Positions 8,977-17,388 of a stretch of 64,000 bases of DNA are shown here, piece after piece; the first letter of the stretch is position 1, and every line of letters begins with the position of its first letter. The position numbers and the translations under genes are program-made. The DNA lies in NCBI RefSeq assembly GCF_030409305.1, contig NZ_JAUFPQ010000018.1, positions 62,001 through 126,000 of the forward strand, in the 5' to 3' direction. The notes beneath the pieces were generated by a model. It did not search any database and had not been told where the DNA came from. It saw only the letters and a list, made by a program, of their open reading frames with translations. Source of the DNA: Halomonas maura (lineage in GTDB: Bacteria > Pseudomonadota > Gammaproteobacteria > Pseudomonadales > Halomonadaceae).

Positions 8977-9555
8977 ATGGCCGAGCTCCACTCCGCGGCG
9001 CCATCGTCGGGCGGCGATGGCGTCACCATCCGCATCCATCATCGGGTGCGCCCCGAGGCCAGGGAGCGTTACGAGGCCTGGCTGCGCCGGATCATCGCGG
9101 CCGCCTCTGGTTATGCCGGCCACCAGGGCGTGCATATCCTCAGGCCCCCCGAGGGTGGCCAGGACTACGAGATCGCGGTGCGCTTCGCCTCCGAGGCCCA
9201 GGCGGAGCGCTGGCGCGCCTCCGACGAGCGCCGCGAGCTGCTGGAGGATATCCGCGATGCCCTGCAGCAGGAGGAGGCGGTCGAGATCCTTTCCGGTATC
9301 GACTACTGGTTCACGCCGCCGACGGCCACCAGCAAGCAGCCCGTGCGCTGGAAGCAATGGCTGGTCACCACCGCGGTGATCTGGCCGTTGACCATGCTGG
9401 TGCCGCTGCTCTGGCGGCCGGTCTTCTCCGTGTTTCCCCTGCTCGATACCTGGGGGCTGCGCCACGGCCTCGTCGCCGCCACCGTGGTGGCCCTGGTGGT
9501 CTACCTGGTCATGCCCCGGGTGGTGCGCCTGGTGGCCCACTGGATGTTCGAGTAG
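8977..9555 (+). CDS. ABM-domain protein with C-terminal membrane helices
   Basis: The 192-residue protein has an antibiotic-biosynthesis-monooxygenase (ABM) ferredoxin-like domain at about residues 16-110 (IRIHHRVRPEARERYEAWLRRII). Two hydrophobic segments follow at about 128-150 and 163-187. This two-part layout is a known family of uncharacterised membrane-tethered ABM proteins. ABM domains bind heme, quinones or small aromatics, so an oxidative role beside the pirins is plausible but inferred. The start at 8977 follows GCGAAGGACAGC. Confidence 0.8.
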   Translation: MAELHSAAPSSGGDGVTIRIHHRVRPEARERYEAWLRRIIAAASGYAGHQGVHILRPPEGGQDYEIAVRFASEAQAERWRASDERRELLEDIRDALQQEEAVEILSGIDYWFTPPTATSKQPVRWKQWLVTTAVIWPLTMLVPLLWRPVFSVFPLLDTWGLRHGLVAATVVALVVYLVMPRVVRLVAHWMFE

Positions 9556-9564
9556 GGCCTTCCC

Positions 9565-10230
9565 TCAGGCGGGGTCGATGGTCAGCAGCAGCCGCTGCTG
9601 GCTCGAGTCCATCGCCGGGCTGCGGTGCACCAGCCCGCGCTCCTCGTTGCCGATCCAGCCGCTGCCCTTGAGCAGGGCCACGTCGCCGGCCTCCAATCGC
9701 TGGATGGCGGCATCCGCGAGGACGATGGCCGGCTTGTCGGGATGCGGGGCGCCGAGGCCGGCGCGGTCGACTGCCGTCTCGGGGAGCCACTCGCTGCCCG
9801 GGCCCAGGTAGGTGGTCACCAGGCGTACCGGCAGGTTGTCGCAATGGAAGCGCGGGCACATGGGCGCGTCCAGCCGGCGCAGCCGCAGGCCCACCTCATC
9901 GGTGTCGAACAGGAACGCCATGGCCTCGGCCAGGGTCTGGATGTCCTCCACCAGGGGGCCGCAGACAACGGGGCAGTGCAGCGCCTCCCGCAGCGCGGCA
10001 CGCAAGGCGTCGCCGGGTTCGCCCCGCCAGGCGAAGGACAGGGGATGCCTGGCCTGCGTCTGGGCCAGGGCGCCGGCCAGCACATCGTAGGGTAGCGGAC
10101 GGCGCAGCACGGCCAGGGTGATGGCGTCCTCGAAGATGCGCGGCAGCACCTCGATGCCGCCTCCCTCGGCCCAGTGAGTGGCCGCGGCGGGGGAAACGGA
10201 AAGGGACGAGACGGCGGCGGTCATCGGCAT
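9565..10230 (-). CDS. DUF1826 protein, zinc-starvation gene
   Basis: The 221-residue protein matches DUF1826, a family repeatedly found beside Zur boxes and zinc transporters. It has MCPRFHCDNLPVRLVTTYLGPGSEWL in the middle and a His-containing LVHRSPAMD stretch near the end. This looks like a small 2-oxoglutarate-dioxygenase-like fold, though no function is established. The ATG at 10228-10230 (MPMTAAVSS) was preferred over one at 10326, because the latter would put the Zur-like palindrome inside the gene. It is divergent from dksA2 and probably shares its Zur operator. Confidence 0.78.
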   Translation of the reverse strand: MPMTAAVSSLSVSPAAATHWAEGGGIEVLPRIFEDAITLAVLRRPLPYDVLAGALAQTQARHPLSFAWRGEPGDALRAALREALHCPVVCGPLVEDIQTLAEAMAFLFDTDEVGLRLRRLDAPMCPRFHCDNLPVRLVTTYLGPGSEWLPETAVDRAGLGAPHPDKPAIVLADAAIQRLEAGDVALLKGSGWIGNEERGLVHRSPAMDSSQQRLLLTIDPA

Positions 10231-10280
10231 CGGGAACTCCTCGGTGGCGTCACCGGAGCGACCGGGTGACTTGCATGTTT

Positions 10281-10298
10281 GATATGTTATAACGTATC
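10281..10298. promoter_or_regulatory. Zur-like operator between DUF1826 and dksA2
   Basis: An 18-bp palindrome (half-site GATATGTTA, one mismatched pair) is centred on TTATAA. It matches the proteobacterial Zur box core TGTTATAnTATAACA type. It lies about 50 bases from each of two divergent genes whose families are Zur-regulated elsewhere. Derepression under zinc limitation is the expected behaviour. Confidence 0.75.
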
Positions 10299-10351
10299 TT
10301 TTTCGCCGCTTGAAGCCGCATCCCACCCCGCGGCTCAGGAGAGCCCCCGAG

Positions 10352-10783
10352 ATGGCGTACAGCGCAGAGGAGCGTCGCCTGCTGGCGATGCCCGACGAGG
10401 CCTACATGGACGACGAGCAGCGGGCCTTCTTTCGCTGCCGTCTGCTCGACGAGCGCGGGATCATCGAGGCGCGCCTCCAGGAGGTGCGCGAGTCGATCGC
10501 CCACCATGAGCGTGGCGGCGATGAGCTCGATCAGGCCGCCAGTGAGGAAGAGATCCGCTTGTCGCTGCGTCAGGCGGATCGTGAGACACGCCTGTTGCGC
10601 AACATCGAGGCGTCACTGCGACGCCTCGACGAGGGCGAGTACGGCTTTTGCGAGGAAACGGGCCTGCCGATCGGCCTGGCCCGCTTGATGTTTCGTCCCA
10701 CGGCGCGGCTCTGCGTCGAGGCCAAGGCGCGTCAGGAACAGCGGGAACACCATTATCACAAGGCGAGAGGAGACACCCGATGA
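10352..10783 (+). CDS. dksA2: DksA2, zinc-independent DksA paralog
   Basis: The 143-residue protein has the DksA coiled-coil (about residues 20-95) and C-terminal zinc-finger region. Two of the four zinc Cys are replaced: the finger reads C100-E-E-T103 ... C121-V-E-A124. This C/T/C/A pattern is that of Pseudomonas aeruginosa DksA2, which binds RNA polymerase with ppGpp without needing zinc and replaces DksA when zinc is scarce. The gene is preceded by a Zur-like palindrome. It overlaps a 24-codon ORF by four bases, leading into folE2. Confidence 0.9.
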   Translation: MAYSAEERRLLAMPDEAYMDDEQRAFFRCRLLDERGIIEARLQEVRESIAHHERGGDELDQAASEEEIRLSLRQADRETRLLRNIEASLRRLDEGEYGFCEETGLPIGLARLMFRPTARLCVEAKARQEQREHHYHKARGDTR

Positions 10784-10854
10784 GCCAGTCTCAGTCCCTG
10801 CCCGACCCCTTCGCCGACTTCGCTCCCCAGGTTGCCGAGGACCAGGACGCATGA
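10780..10854 (+). CDS. 24-aa ORF linking dksA2 and folE2
   Basis: A 25-codon frame starts at an ATG overlapping the dksA2 stop (ATGA at 10780-10783) and ends in a TGA overlapping the folE2 ATG (ATGA at 10851-10854). An AGGAGA site lies 4-9 bases before it, inside dksA2. The peptide is acidic with no Cys or His (ends PQVAEDQDA). The exact fit between two coupled junctions suggests that it is translated, perhaps only to pass ribosomes to folE2. No homology was recognised. Confidence 0.5.
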   Translation: MSQSQSLPDPFADFAPQVAEDQDA

Positions 10855-11759
10855 CGCATACCTCACTCATCGACATCGCCGAGGGCAGCGCCCATCAGCC
10901 CGCCAGCCTGGCCTGGGTCGGCATGGAGGGCATCGACCTGCCGCTGCGGGTGGCCGGGCAGCCCATGGCGGGGCGGGCCGATGCGGGCGTCAGTCTGGAC
11001 GACCCCGGGGCCCGGGGCATCCACATGTCGCGGCTCTACCTGGCCCTCGAGCGCCTGGCGGGCCAGGACCTCACCCCGACCCGGTTGCGCGAGGTGCTGG
11101 CGCATTTCCTCGACAGCCACCACGGGCTCTCGCAGGGCGCCTTCCTCGATCTCCAGGGGGATGTCCTGCTGCGCCGGCCCGCCCTGGTCAGCCCCCTGGC
11201 GGGCTGGAAGGCCTACCCCCTGGCCGTCCGCAGTCGCCTCACCCATGAGGGGGTCGAGGCGCGGCTGGAGCTCGCCATCGGCTACTCCTCGACCTGTCCC
11301 TGCTCCGCGGCCCTGGCGCGCCAGCTCATCCAGGAAGGCTTCGACCGCGACTTCGCCGAGGGGCAGGCCGTTGACCGCGAGGCCGTGCGGGCCTGGCTGG
11401 GCAGCGAGCAGGGCATCGTCGCCACGCCGCACAGTCAGCGCAGCCAGGCACATCTCCAGCTGCGGCTGGATCCCGAGACCGAGACCCTGCCCGTGGTCGA
11501 GGTCATCGACCGGGTGGAGAGCGCCCTGGGCACCGCCCTGCAGACGGCGGTCAAGCGGGTCGACGAGCAGGCCTTCGCCCTGGCCAACGGCCAGAACCTG
11601 ATGTTCTGCGAGGACGCCGCCCGTCGGCTGGATCGCGTCCTGCGCGATCAGCCCGGCGTGATCGGCTTCCGGCTGCGGGTGGTGCACGCCGAGAGCCTGC
11701 ACGCCCATGACGCCGTGGCGCGCAGCCAGTGGAACTGGCGCGAGGCAGGGCCGATCTGA
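10851..11759 (+). CDS. folE2: GTP cyclohydrolase FolE2 (type IB)
   Basis: The 302-residue enzyme converts GTP to dihydroneopterin triphosphate, the first step of folate synthesis. FolE2 accepts metals other than zinc and replaces zinc-dependent FolE under zinc starvation. The catalytic region SSTCPCSAAL (C149, C151) is present, as is the C-terminal FCEDAARRLD stretch. It is the third frame of the coupled dksA2 / small ORF / folE2 transcript, behind a Zur-like operator. This matches the paralog-replacement strategy known from other Proteobacteria. Confidence 0.93.
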   Translation: MTHTSLIDIAEGSAHQPASLAWVGMEGIDLPLRVAGQPMAGRADAGVSLDDPGARGIHMSRLYLALERLAGQDLTPTRLREVLAHFLDSHHGLSQGAFLDLQGDVLLRRPALVSPLAGWKAYPLAVRSRLTHEGVEARLELAIGYSSTCPCSAALARQLIQEGFDRDFAEGQAVDREAVRAWLGSEQGIVATPHSQRSQAHLQLRLDPETETLPVVEVIDRVESALGTALQTAVKRVDEQAFALANGQNLMFCEDAARRLDRVLRDQPGVIGFRLRVVHAESLHAHDAVARSQWNWREAGPI

Positions 11760-11806
11760 CGCCTCGCTCCACCGGCCGAGAGGGCGCGACGCGAAAGCTC
11801 GCCCGC

Positions 11807-12631
11807 CTATTGGCGTGGCCCGGTGGCCCGCGGGGCCGTGGGCCCGAGCCGCCGGCCGGCCAGGCTGGCCGCCAGGAACAGCAGCGTCGCCAGGCAGACG
11901 ATGGTGGGGCCGGTGGGAGTGTCCAGGCGATAGGCGGTGGCCAGGCCGCCGTTGGCCGAGAGGACGCCGATCGCCGCCGCGACCAGCACCATGCGTTCCG
12001 GGGTATGGCTGAAGGGCCGGGCCGCGGCGGCGGGGATGATCAGCAAGGCGGCGATCAGCAGCACGCCCACCACCTTGATGGCCACGGCCACCACCATCGC
12101 CAGGCACAGCGTGAGCACCAGTTGCTCGCGCTTCGGGTCGATGCCGCCGGCATGGGCCAGGTCCGGGCTCAGGGTGGCGGTCAGCAGGGCCGACCAGCGC
12201 AGGCCGAGCAAGGCCAGCACCAGCAGCGCGCCGCCCCAGATGATCGCCAGGTCCGCCCGGCTCACGGCCAGGATATCGCCGACGAGATAGCCCATGAGGT
12301 CGAGGCGCACGCCCGACACGAAGGACACCGCCACCAGCCCGAAGGCCAGCGCCGAGTGAGCCGTGACGCCCAGCAGGGTATCCATGGCGTAGCCCCGGCC
12401 GCTCAGCACCGACACGGTCATCGCCATCAGCAAGGAGACCGTCAGCACCCCGGCGAACAGCGAGGTGGACAGCACCAGGGAGAGCGCCACCCCGAGGATG
12501 GCCGCATGGGCGGTGGCGTCGCCGAAATAGGCCATGCGTCGCCAGACCACGAAGCAGCCCAGCGGCGCGGCCGCCAGGGCCACGCCGGTACCGCCCAGGG
12601 CCGCGCGGACCAGGAAATCGTCGAGCATCAT
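11807..12631 (-). CDS. znuB: Zinc ABC transporter permease ZnuB
   Basis: The 274-residue inner-membrane protein has about eight hydrophobic segments. It carries the family start MMLDDFLVRAALGG and the ABC-3 core FVVWRRMAYFGDATAHAAILGVAL. It forms the channel of the ZnuABC importer. Its frame overlaps znuC by four bases, so the two are coupled. It converges with folE2 with a 47-base gap. Confidence 0.93.
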   Translation of the reverse strand: MMLDDFLVRAALGGTGVALAAAPLGCFVVWRRMAYFGDATAHAAILGVALSLVLSTSLFAGVLTVSLLMAMTVSVLSGRGYAMDTLLGVTAHSALAFGLVAVSFVSGVRLDLMGYLVGDILAVSRADLAIIWGGALLVLALLGLRWSALLTATLSPDLAHAGGIDPKREQLVLTLCLAMVVAVAIKVVGVLLIAALLIIPAAAARPFSHTPERMVLVAAAIGVLSANGGLATAYRLDTPTGPTIVCLATLLFLAASLAGRRLGPTAPRATGPRQ

Positions 12632-13344
12632 GGCAAGGCCTCCGCGAGGTCATGATCGTGTCGGTAGAAGGCCACCGCGTCCCGTTCTTCGACGCCCAGC
12701 AGGTCGCGGTAGGCCGGAGAGCCGGCCACCGCCTCGGGCCGGCCCTGGCAGCAGATGTGGCCGTTGAGGCAGATCACCCGGTCCGAGGCCTTCATCACCA
12801 CGTGCAGCTCGTGGCTGACCATCAGCACGCTGCAGCCGAGCTCCCGGCGCACGCGGTCGATCTGGCGATAGAAGGCCGCCGTGGCGCGATGGTCGAGCCC
12901 CTGGTTGGCCTCGTCGAGGATCAGCAGGTCGGGCCGCCCGAGCAGGGCGCGGGCCAGCAGCACGCGCTGGAACTGGCCCCCCGAGAGCGTGGCCATCTGT
13001 CGGTCGGCCAGCCCCTCGGCGCCGGCCTGCTCGAGTGCCCGGTACAGGGCATCGGCGGGCCGGCGCCGGGGCAGGGCCATGAAGCGGGCCACGGTCATGG
13101 GCAGCGTCGGATCGATGTGCAGGCGTTGCGGCACATAGCCGAGGGTCAGCGCCTGGCGGTGCTCGATCTCGCCCCGGGTCGGCGTCAGGGCACCGATGAT
13201 CACCCGCAACAGGGTGGTCTTGCCCGAGCCGTTCGGTCCCACGACGGTCACGATCTCGCCTGCCTGCAGGGCCAGGTCGATGCCCGTCAGGATGGTGTTG
13301 CCGCGCCGGGTGACGCCGATGTCGTGCAGGGTCAGCAGGGGCAT
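12628..13344 (-). CDS. znuC: Zinc ABC transporter ATPase ZnuC
   Basis: The 238-residue ATPase has Walker A at 36-43 (GPNGSGKT), LSGGQ at 119-123 and Walker B at 139-144 (LLILDE). The start was set at the ATG at 13342-13344. This fits ZnuC length and is preceded by a strong AGGAGG; an in-frame ATG at 13416 would add 24 residues without family similarity. It is transcribed with znuB away from znuA, and the Zur-like palindrome between the znuC and znuA starts can serve both. The zur gene itself is not in the window. Confidence 0.9.
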   Translation of the reverse strand: MPLLTLHDIGVTRRGNTILTGIDLALQAGEIVTVVGPNGSGKTTLLRVIIGALTPTRGEIEHRQALTLGYVPQRLHIDPTLPMTVARFMALPRRRPADALYRALEQAGAEGLADRQMATLSGGQFQRVLLARALLGRPDLLILDEANQGLDHRATAAFYRQIDRVRRELGCSVLMVSHELHVVMKASDRVICLNGHICCQGRPEAVAGSPAYRDLLGVEERDAVAFYRHDHDLAEALP

Positions 13345-13451
13345 GGAAACCTCCTGGCCCGCGTCGTGCACTGGACGCTGGATGAGGGTGCCGGTCTCGG
13401 CAGGTCGACTCGCCATGGTGTGGCTCCGCGTTCGTGGGGCTTGCTATTATT

Positions 13452-13469
13452 GTTATGTTATAACATTTT
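13452..13469. promoter_or_regulatory. Zur-like operator between znuC and znuA
   Basis: A perfect 12-bp palindrome (ATGTTATAACAT, 13455-13466) lies inside a longer AT-rich stretch. It shares the GTTATAAC core with the box at 10281-10298. It is the only AT-rich block in the divergent znuCB / znuA spacer, 40 bases before the znuA start. Confidence 0.82.
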
Positions 13470-13508
13470 GTTGCTTCCCATAAAGGACCTACACCAAGGA
13501 GACCTGTC

Positions 13509-14507
13509 ATGCCCCCCAGCACGCGCCCGTTGCTGCTCTCGTTGCTTGCCATCCCGACTCTCGCGGCCGCCGAGGTCCCCACGGTAGCGGTGGACATCCC
13601 GCCGGTGCATGCCCTGGCCTCCCGGGTCATGGGGGAGCTTGGCACGCCCGAGCTGGTCATCCGGCCCGGCGCCTCGCCCCATGGCTATTCCATGCGCCCC
13701 TCCGAGGCCGCCAGCCTGGACCGGGCCGAGGTGGTGTTCTGGGTCGGGGAGTCGCTGACGCCCTGGCTCGAGCGCTCGCTCGCGTCATTGGCCGGTGACG
13801 CCACCACCGTCGAGCTGCTGGACGTGCCCGGCCTGGTCCGCCATGACTACCGCCACGGGGCCACCTTCGAGGCCCATGAGCATGGCGAGGAACCGGGGCC
13901 TGGTCACCACGATACCGACGACCATGACCATGACCATGACCATGACCATGACCATCAGGCCGAGGGCGGCCGTCAGCATGGCCACGACGGCCGCGATCCC
14001 CATGCCTGGCTCGATCCCCGCAACGCCCAGGTCTGGCTGGGGGTGATGGCCGAGACGCTGGCCGAGGCGGACCCGTCGCATGCGGCGATCTATCGGGCGA
14101 ACGCGCGGCAGGGCCAGGCCGACCTGGAGCGGCTGATCGAGGAGGTCGAGGAGCGCCTGGCGTCGGCCGGAGAGGCCCGTTTCATCGTCTTCCACGACGC
14201 CTACCAGTACTTCGAGCGCCGCTTCGGCGTGCCGGCCGCCGGCGCCATCTCCTTGGGGGACGCCTCCGATCCGAGCCCGGCGCGGGTGAGGGAAATCCAG
14301 AGTCGTGTCGAGACGCTCGACATCGACTGCGTGTTCTCCGAACCTCAGTACAACCCCGAGCTGGTACGCAGCGTCTTCGGCGACATGGAGGTAGACACCT
14401 CGGTGGTCATCGACCCCCTGGGCGTGGGCCACACCCCCGGTCCCGACCTCTATGCCGGCGTCGTCCGCGACCTGGCGGAGGGCGTGGCACGTTGCGCGGC
14501 AGACTGA
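13509..14507 (+). CDS. znuA: Periplasmic zinc-binding protein ZnuA
   Basis: The 332-residue precursor has a signal peptide (about 1-21). Zinc ligands are visible at H58 (SPHGY), H165 (DPHAWLDP) and the FHDAYQYFE stretch. Between residues 112 and 165 is a His/Asp-rich loop with a run of alternating D-H, typical of zinc-specific ZnuA. It captures periplasmic zinc and delivers it to ZnuBC. The DH run is encoded by a 6-bp DNA repeat (CATGAC, about 13921-13955), so its length may vary between strains. Confidence 0.93.
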   Translation: MPPSTRPLLLSLLAIPTLAAAEVPTVAVDIPPVHALASRVMGELGTPELVIRPGASPHGYSMRPSEAASLDRAEVVFWVGESLTPWLERSLASLAGDATTVELLDVPGLVRHDYRHGATFEAHEHGEEPGPGHHDTDDHDHDHDHDHDHQAEGGRQHGHDGRDPHAWLDPRNAQVWLGVMAETLAEADPSHAAIYRANARQGQADLERLIEEVEERLASAGEARFIVFHDAYQYFERRFGVPAAGAISLGDASDPSPARVREIQSRVETLDIDCVFSEPQYNPELVRSVFGDMEVDTSVVIDPLGVGHTPGPDLYAGVVRDLAEGVARCAAD

Positions 14508-14667
14508 TGCCGGCTCGCCCCCAGGAGGTGTTGCCTCGCTCCAGACGACGGAAAGCATCGAGAAGGTTGGCGTTGCGTGACCGACGGCATTGCCCAGGGA
14601 CATGCCATGTGCCAGCGTAAGGTCAGACGAGATCGAAGCGTTCCGTTGTGACCGAAAGAGGCCGACC

Positions 14668-15405
14668 ATGACGCCGGAGCACCGCCTGGGTATCCTGCTG
14701 CCCGATGATGGCCCGGATGACTACGAGTGGTACAGCCTGGGGACGACAGGGCCCGACGCCGAGCGACTGCCCCGCCTCGAGATCGGCGGGATTCCCAGCG
14801 ATGGCCACCATACCCCGGCCGCACTGTTGGCCCTCGGCGCCCCCGAACGGCTCGCCCCGGTGGGGACCGCGCTGGTGGGGCAGGGCGCCCAGGCGGTGGT
14901 CTGGGCCTGTACCAGCGCCAGCTTCGTCGGTGGCCTGGACTGGGCCCGGCAGCAGGCCGCCGCGCTGCAGGCCGCAGTGGGCGTGCCGGTCACGAGCACG
15001 GCGCTGGCCTTCCTCGAGGCCCTCGAGGCGTTGGGGCGCGACCACGTCGACCTGCTGAGCCCCTATCCCGATGACGTGACGCTGCGGCTGGTGAGCTTCC
15101 TGCGTGAGGGGGGCGTCACGGTGCACCATGCCAAGGCGCTGGACTGTCCCTATGCCGCCGATTCGCACCGGGCCGATCTCCTGGCGGAGATCCGCCGCTT
15201 CCGCGACCAGCATCCCGATACCTCTAGGCCCCTGCTGGTGCCCGACACCGCCGTCGACAGTCTCGCCCGGCTGGCGGCGCTGGGCCGCGAGGCCGGCAGC
15301 GTGGTGCTGACCGCCAACCAGGTCAGCCTCTGGGCGGGGCTCAGGCGCCTTGGCTGGCCCGCCTGTCCACCGAGCCTGCTCGGTGATCTGGCGGCGGCAC
15401 GCTAA
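14668..15405 (+). CDS. Asp/Glu racemase superfamily protein (maleate isomerase-like)
   Basis: The 245-residue protein has the first catalytic cysteine of the aspartate/glutamate racemase superfamily, C81 in VVWACTSASF. The second position reads LTANQVSLW, with Asn instead of Cys. This pattern is seen in arylmalonate decarboxylase- and maleate-isomerase-like members. The substrate is probably a dicarboxylate, but this is inferred. The ATG at 14668 follows GAAAGAGGCCGACC. It stands alone, 160 bases after znuA. Confidence 0.78.
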   Translation: MTPEHRLGILLPDDGPDDYEWYSLGTTGPDAERLPRLEIGGIPSDGHHTPAALLALGAPERLAPVGTALVGQGAQAVVWACTSASFVGGLDWARQQAAALQAAVGVPVTSTALAFLEALEALGRDHVDLLSPYPDDVTLRLVSFLREGGVTVHHAKALDCPYAADSHRADLLAEIRRFRDQHPDTSRPLLVPDTAVDSLARLAALGREAGSVVLTANQVSLWAGLRRLGWPACPPSLLGDLAAAR

Positions 15406-15820
15406 CCCTGCGGGTATCGGTGGGTGCCCAGGGGCCTGCCCAAGGCGGTCCCGGCCGCTCGGTCCCGAGCACAGCGCGCCCATCGAGGTCGCCGACCCAT
15501 GGCCGGGTCTCTCGGCAGTCGAAAGCCTGATTTTGCATCGGCCACCGTCTTTTCCCTTGGGTTGCCGATACCCTCGGCCCCGCCGGGGACTATAGTGAAT
15601 AGGCCAGGCCGGACGCCCACCCGGGCGGCCAGAAGGCTAAGCGCAAAGAACCTGGGTCTATGTACCCCATGTGCGACCTCATCTTCTTCATGCGATTCCT
15701 CTTCTCTCTCACACCAGGACCGGCCGGATCTGGCAGGGTTGTCCGTGGATGGCCGTGACCCGGTGGGTCGGGCGATCCGCGGAACGGCATTGATGGCTTC
15801 ACGGCAGTTCGAGGTGTCCC
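15406..15820. other. Gene-free interval
   Basis: No supported gene lies here. Overlapping frames exist on both strands but lack family similarity and start signals. The right part must carry the promoter of the small exported protein at 15821; a TATAGT at about 15592 could be a -10 element, but no well-spaced -35 was found. Confidence 0.4.
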
Positions 15821-16096
15821 ATGAAACGCACGATTCTTACGACCTCGTTCGTCCTGTGCATGCTGACCTCCGCATCGGCGCTGGCCATGGATTCGTCGGC
15901 ATTGCAGCAGCACAGAGACGGTCTCCACGCCGGCGGTGGTACCAGCATGATGCAGGCCGGTGAGCGTCCGGTCCTGGCCAACGATTCCGCTTACTGGGAA
16001 CAACGCAGTGCACACCTGCACAAGGCGACGGTCCTCCGGGACCAGCCCCAGTTGCAGGGGCGCAGCGTCAGGGAAGCGAACCCCTGGTGGCGGTGA
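15821..16096 (+). CDS. Small exported protein of unknown function
   Basis: The 91-residue product has a clear signal peptide (MKRTILTTSFVLCMLTSASALA, cut near residue 22) and a short hydrophilic mature part. The latter is rich in His and Gln, with no Cys, and ends NPWWR. I do not recognise the family. The gene stands alone, with a strong stem-loop 20 bases after its stop. A periplasmic location is the only safe inference. Confidence 0.6.
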   Translation: MKRTILTTSFVLCMLTSASALAMDSSALQQHRDGLHAGGGTSMMQAGERPVLANDSAYWEQRSAHLHKATVLRDQPQLQGRSVREANPWWR

Positions 16097-16115
16097 GTCG
16101 GTGGCAGCATGTCCC

Positions 16116-16143
16116 GGGCCGGGGCCTCGCGCCCCGGCCCTTT
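16116..16143 (+). terminator. Intrinsic terminator after the exported protein gene
   Basis: A 10-bp GC stem (GGGCCGGGGC and its complement) with a five-base loop is followed by TTTCGTT. It starts 20 bases after the stop of the gene at 15821-16096. Confidence 0.75.
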
Positions 16144-16237
16144 CGTTGGCGATGCCGCTCGGCCTCGCCCGCCTGGCTTGCAGAGCGAGCCACGCGATCT
16201 AGGCTGGGGAGCATCATCGGCATCGGAGGAAGCCACC

Positions 16238-16708
16238 ATGCTGCTCGAGGGATCCTGTCACTGCCGGGCGGTCACCTTTCGCGTGGAATCACCGCATCCT
16301 TATCCCTTCAATCGCTGCTACTGCTCGATCTGTCGCAAGACGGCCGGCGGGGGCGGCTACGCCATCAACCTGAGCGGCCGGGCGGAGACGCTGGAGGTGC
16401 AGGGCGAGGCCTTCACCTCGATCTACCACGCGGTGATCGATGGCGTGACCAGCCGCGGTGAACGGCACTTCTGCGCGCGCTGCGGCAGCGCCCTCTGGGT
16501 CTATGATCCGGATTGGCCCGAGCTGGTGCATCCCTTCGCCTCGGCCATCGATACCGAGCTGCCGGTGCCGCCCGAACGGGTGCACCTGATGCTGGCGAGC
16601 AAGCCGAGCTGGGTGGAGCTCGAGGCCAGGGACACCGACAAGTGCTTCACCGGCTATCCGGACGAGAGCATCGCCGCATGGCATGAGCGCCTCGGCCTGA
16701 GGCGCTGA
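16238..16708 (+). CDS. GFA family (CENP-V/GFA domain) zinc protein
   Basis: The 156-residue protein has the GFA pattern of zinc-binding cysteines: C7 and C9 (GSCHCRAV), C27, C29 and C32 (NRCYCSICRK), C79 and C82 (HFCARCGSALW). Members include glutathione-dependent formaldehyde-activating enzyme, but most are of unknown activity, so formaldehyde chemistry is not assured. The ATG at 16238 follows CGGAGGAAGCCACC. It converges with the SRPBCC gene. Confidence 0.88.
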   Translation: MLLEGSCHCRAVTFRVESPHPYPFNRCYCSICRKTAGGGGYAINLSGRAETLEVQGEAFTSIYHAVIDGVTSRGERHFCARCGSALWVYDPDWPELVHPFASAIDTELPVPPERVHLMLASKPSWVELEARDTDKCFTGYPDESIAAWHERLGLRR

Positions 16709-16726
16709 ACCGATCCGTCACGCGCG

Positions 16727-17212
16727 TCACTCCCGAGCCGGGGCGCTGGTCAGCAGCCGGACCCGCAGGAAGCCGGCCAGACCGAGCGCGCCTCGTCGCA
16801 TCATGGCGTGATGGCTCCAGGTGAAGAGGGGGCGGGCGAGGGGGGCGAGCAGGTTCATCCAGCGCCGGCGGGTGCGCACCTGCCAGTGGTAGCGAACCTC
16901 GGTGCCGTCTTCCGTCTCGCGGAGTTCCCAGCGTCCCACGCCCTCCAGGTCCCCCCGGGCCTCGGCCTCGATCAGCGTGGGCGGGCGCACCCGGGTCACG
17001 CGGATCGCGAAGCACAATCGGTAGCCCAGGCGACTCCGCCAGGTATAGCGGTAGCGGCTGCCGATGCCCCGACGGTCGCCCCGGGCCAGGGGTTCCACCT
17101 CGACCAGCCCCGGCCACCAGCCCGGCCACTGGTCCGGGTGGCTCAAGGCTCGGTAGACCCGGTCGATCGGCGCCTCGAGCCGCCAGCAGGTGATGAAACG
17201 GTAGAGTGTCAT
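16727..17212 (-). CDS. SRPBCC (START-like) family protein
   Basis: The 161-residue protein begins with the typical polyketide-cyclase/SRPBCC pattern, in which an aromatic-rich strand (LYRFITCWRLEAPIDRVYRAL) is followed by HPDQWPGWWPGL. It continues with strands alternating with RYRYTWRS and EVRYHWQV. The fold binds lipids or other hydrophobic ligands. No partner is adjacent in the same direction. The upstream neighbour on this strand is nhaD's 3' end, 176 bases away. Confidence 0.75.
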   Translation of the reverse strand: MTLYRFITCWRLEAPIDRVYRALSHPDQWPGWWPGLVEVEPLARGDRRGIGSRYRYTWRSRLGYRLCFAIRVTRVRPPTLIEAEARGDLEGVGRWELRETEDGTEVRYHWQVRTRRRWMNLLAPLARPLFTWSHHAMMRRGALGLAGFLRVRLLTSAPARE

Positions 17213-17388
17213 GGGTCGGGGGCCGGAGCGGTTCTGGCTGTGCTTGCCGAACAGCATAGCAGTGCCGTCACCGTCCCCGGGCCGGTGGATGCGGGCGTCG
17301 CCGTCAGCGACAGCGCCGGGAGAGGCAGCGATGGCCCGCGGTGACGGGCCATGGCGGGCCCGGCGGCGAGGCGCCGGGCGGGGCAGGA

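Noticed and set aside
13921..13955. CATGAC hexamer run as an independent repeat element
   Set aside because: It is explained as the coding sequence of the ZnuA His-Asp metal loop.
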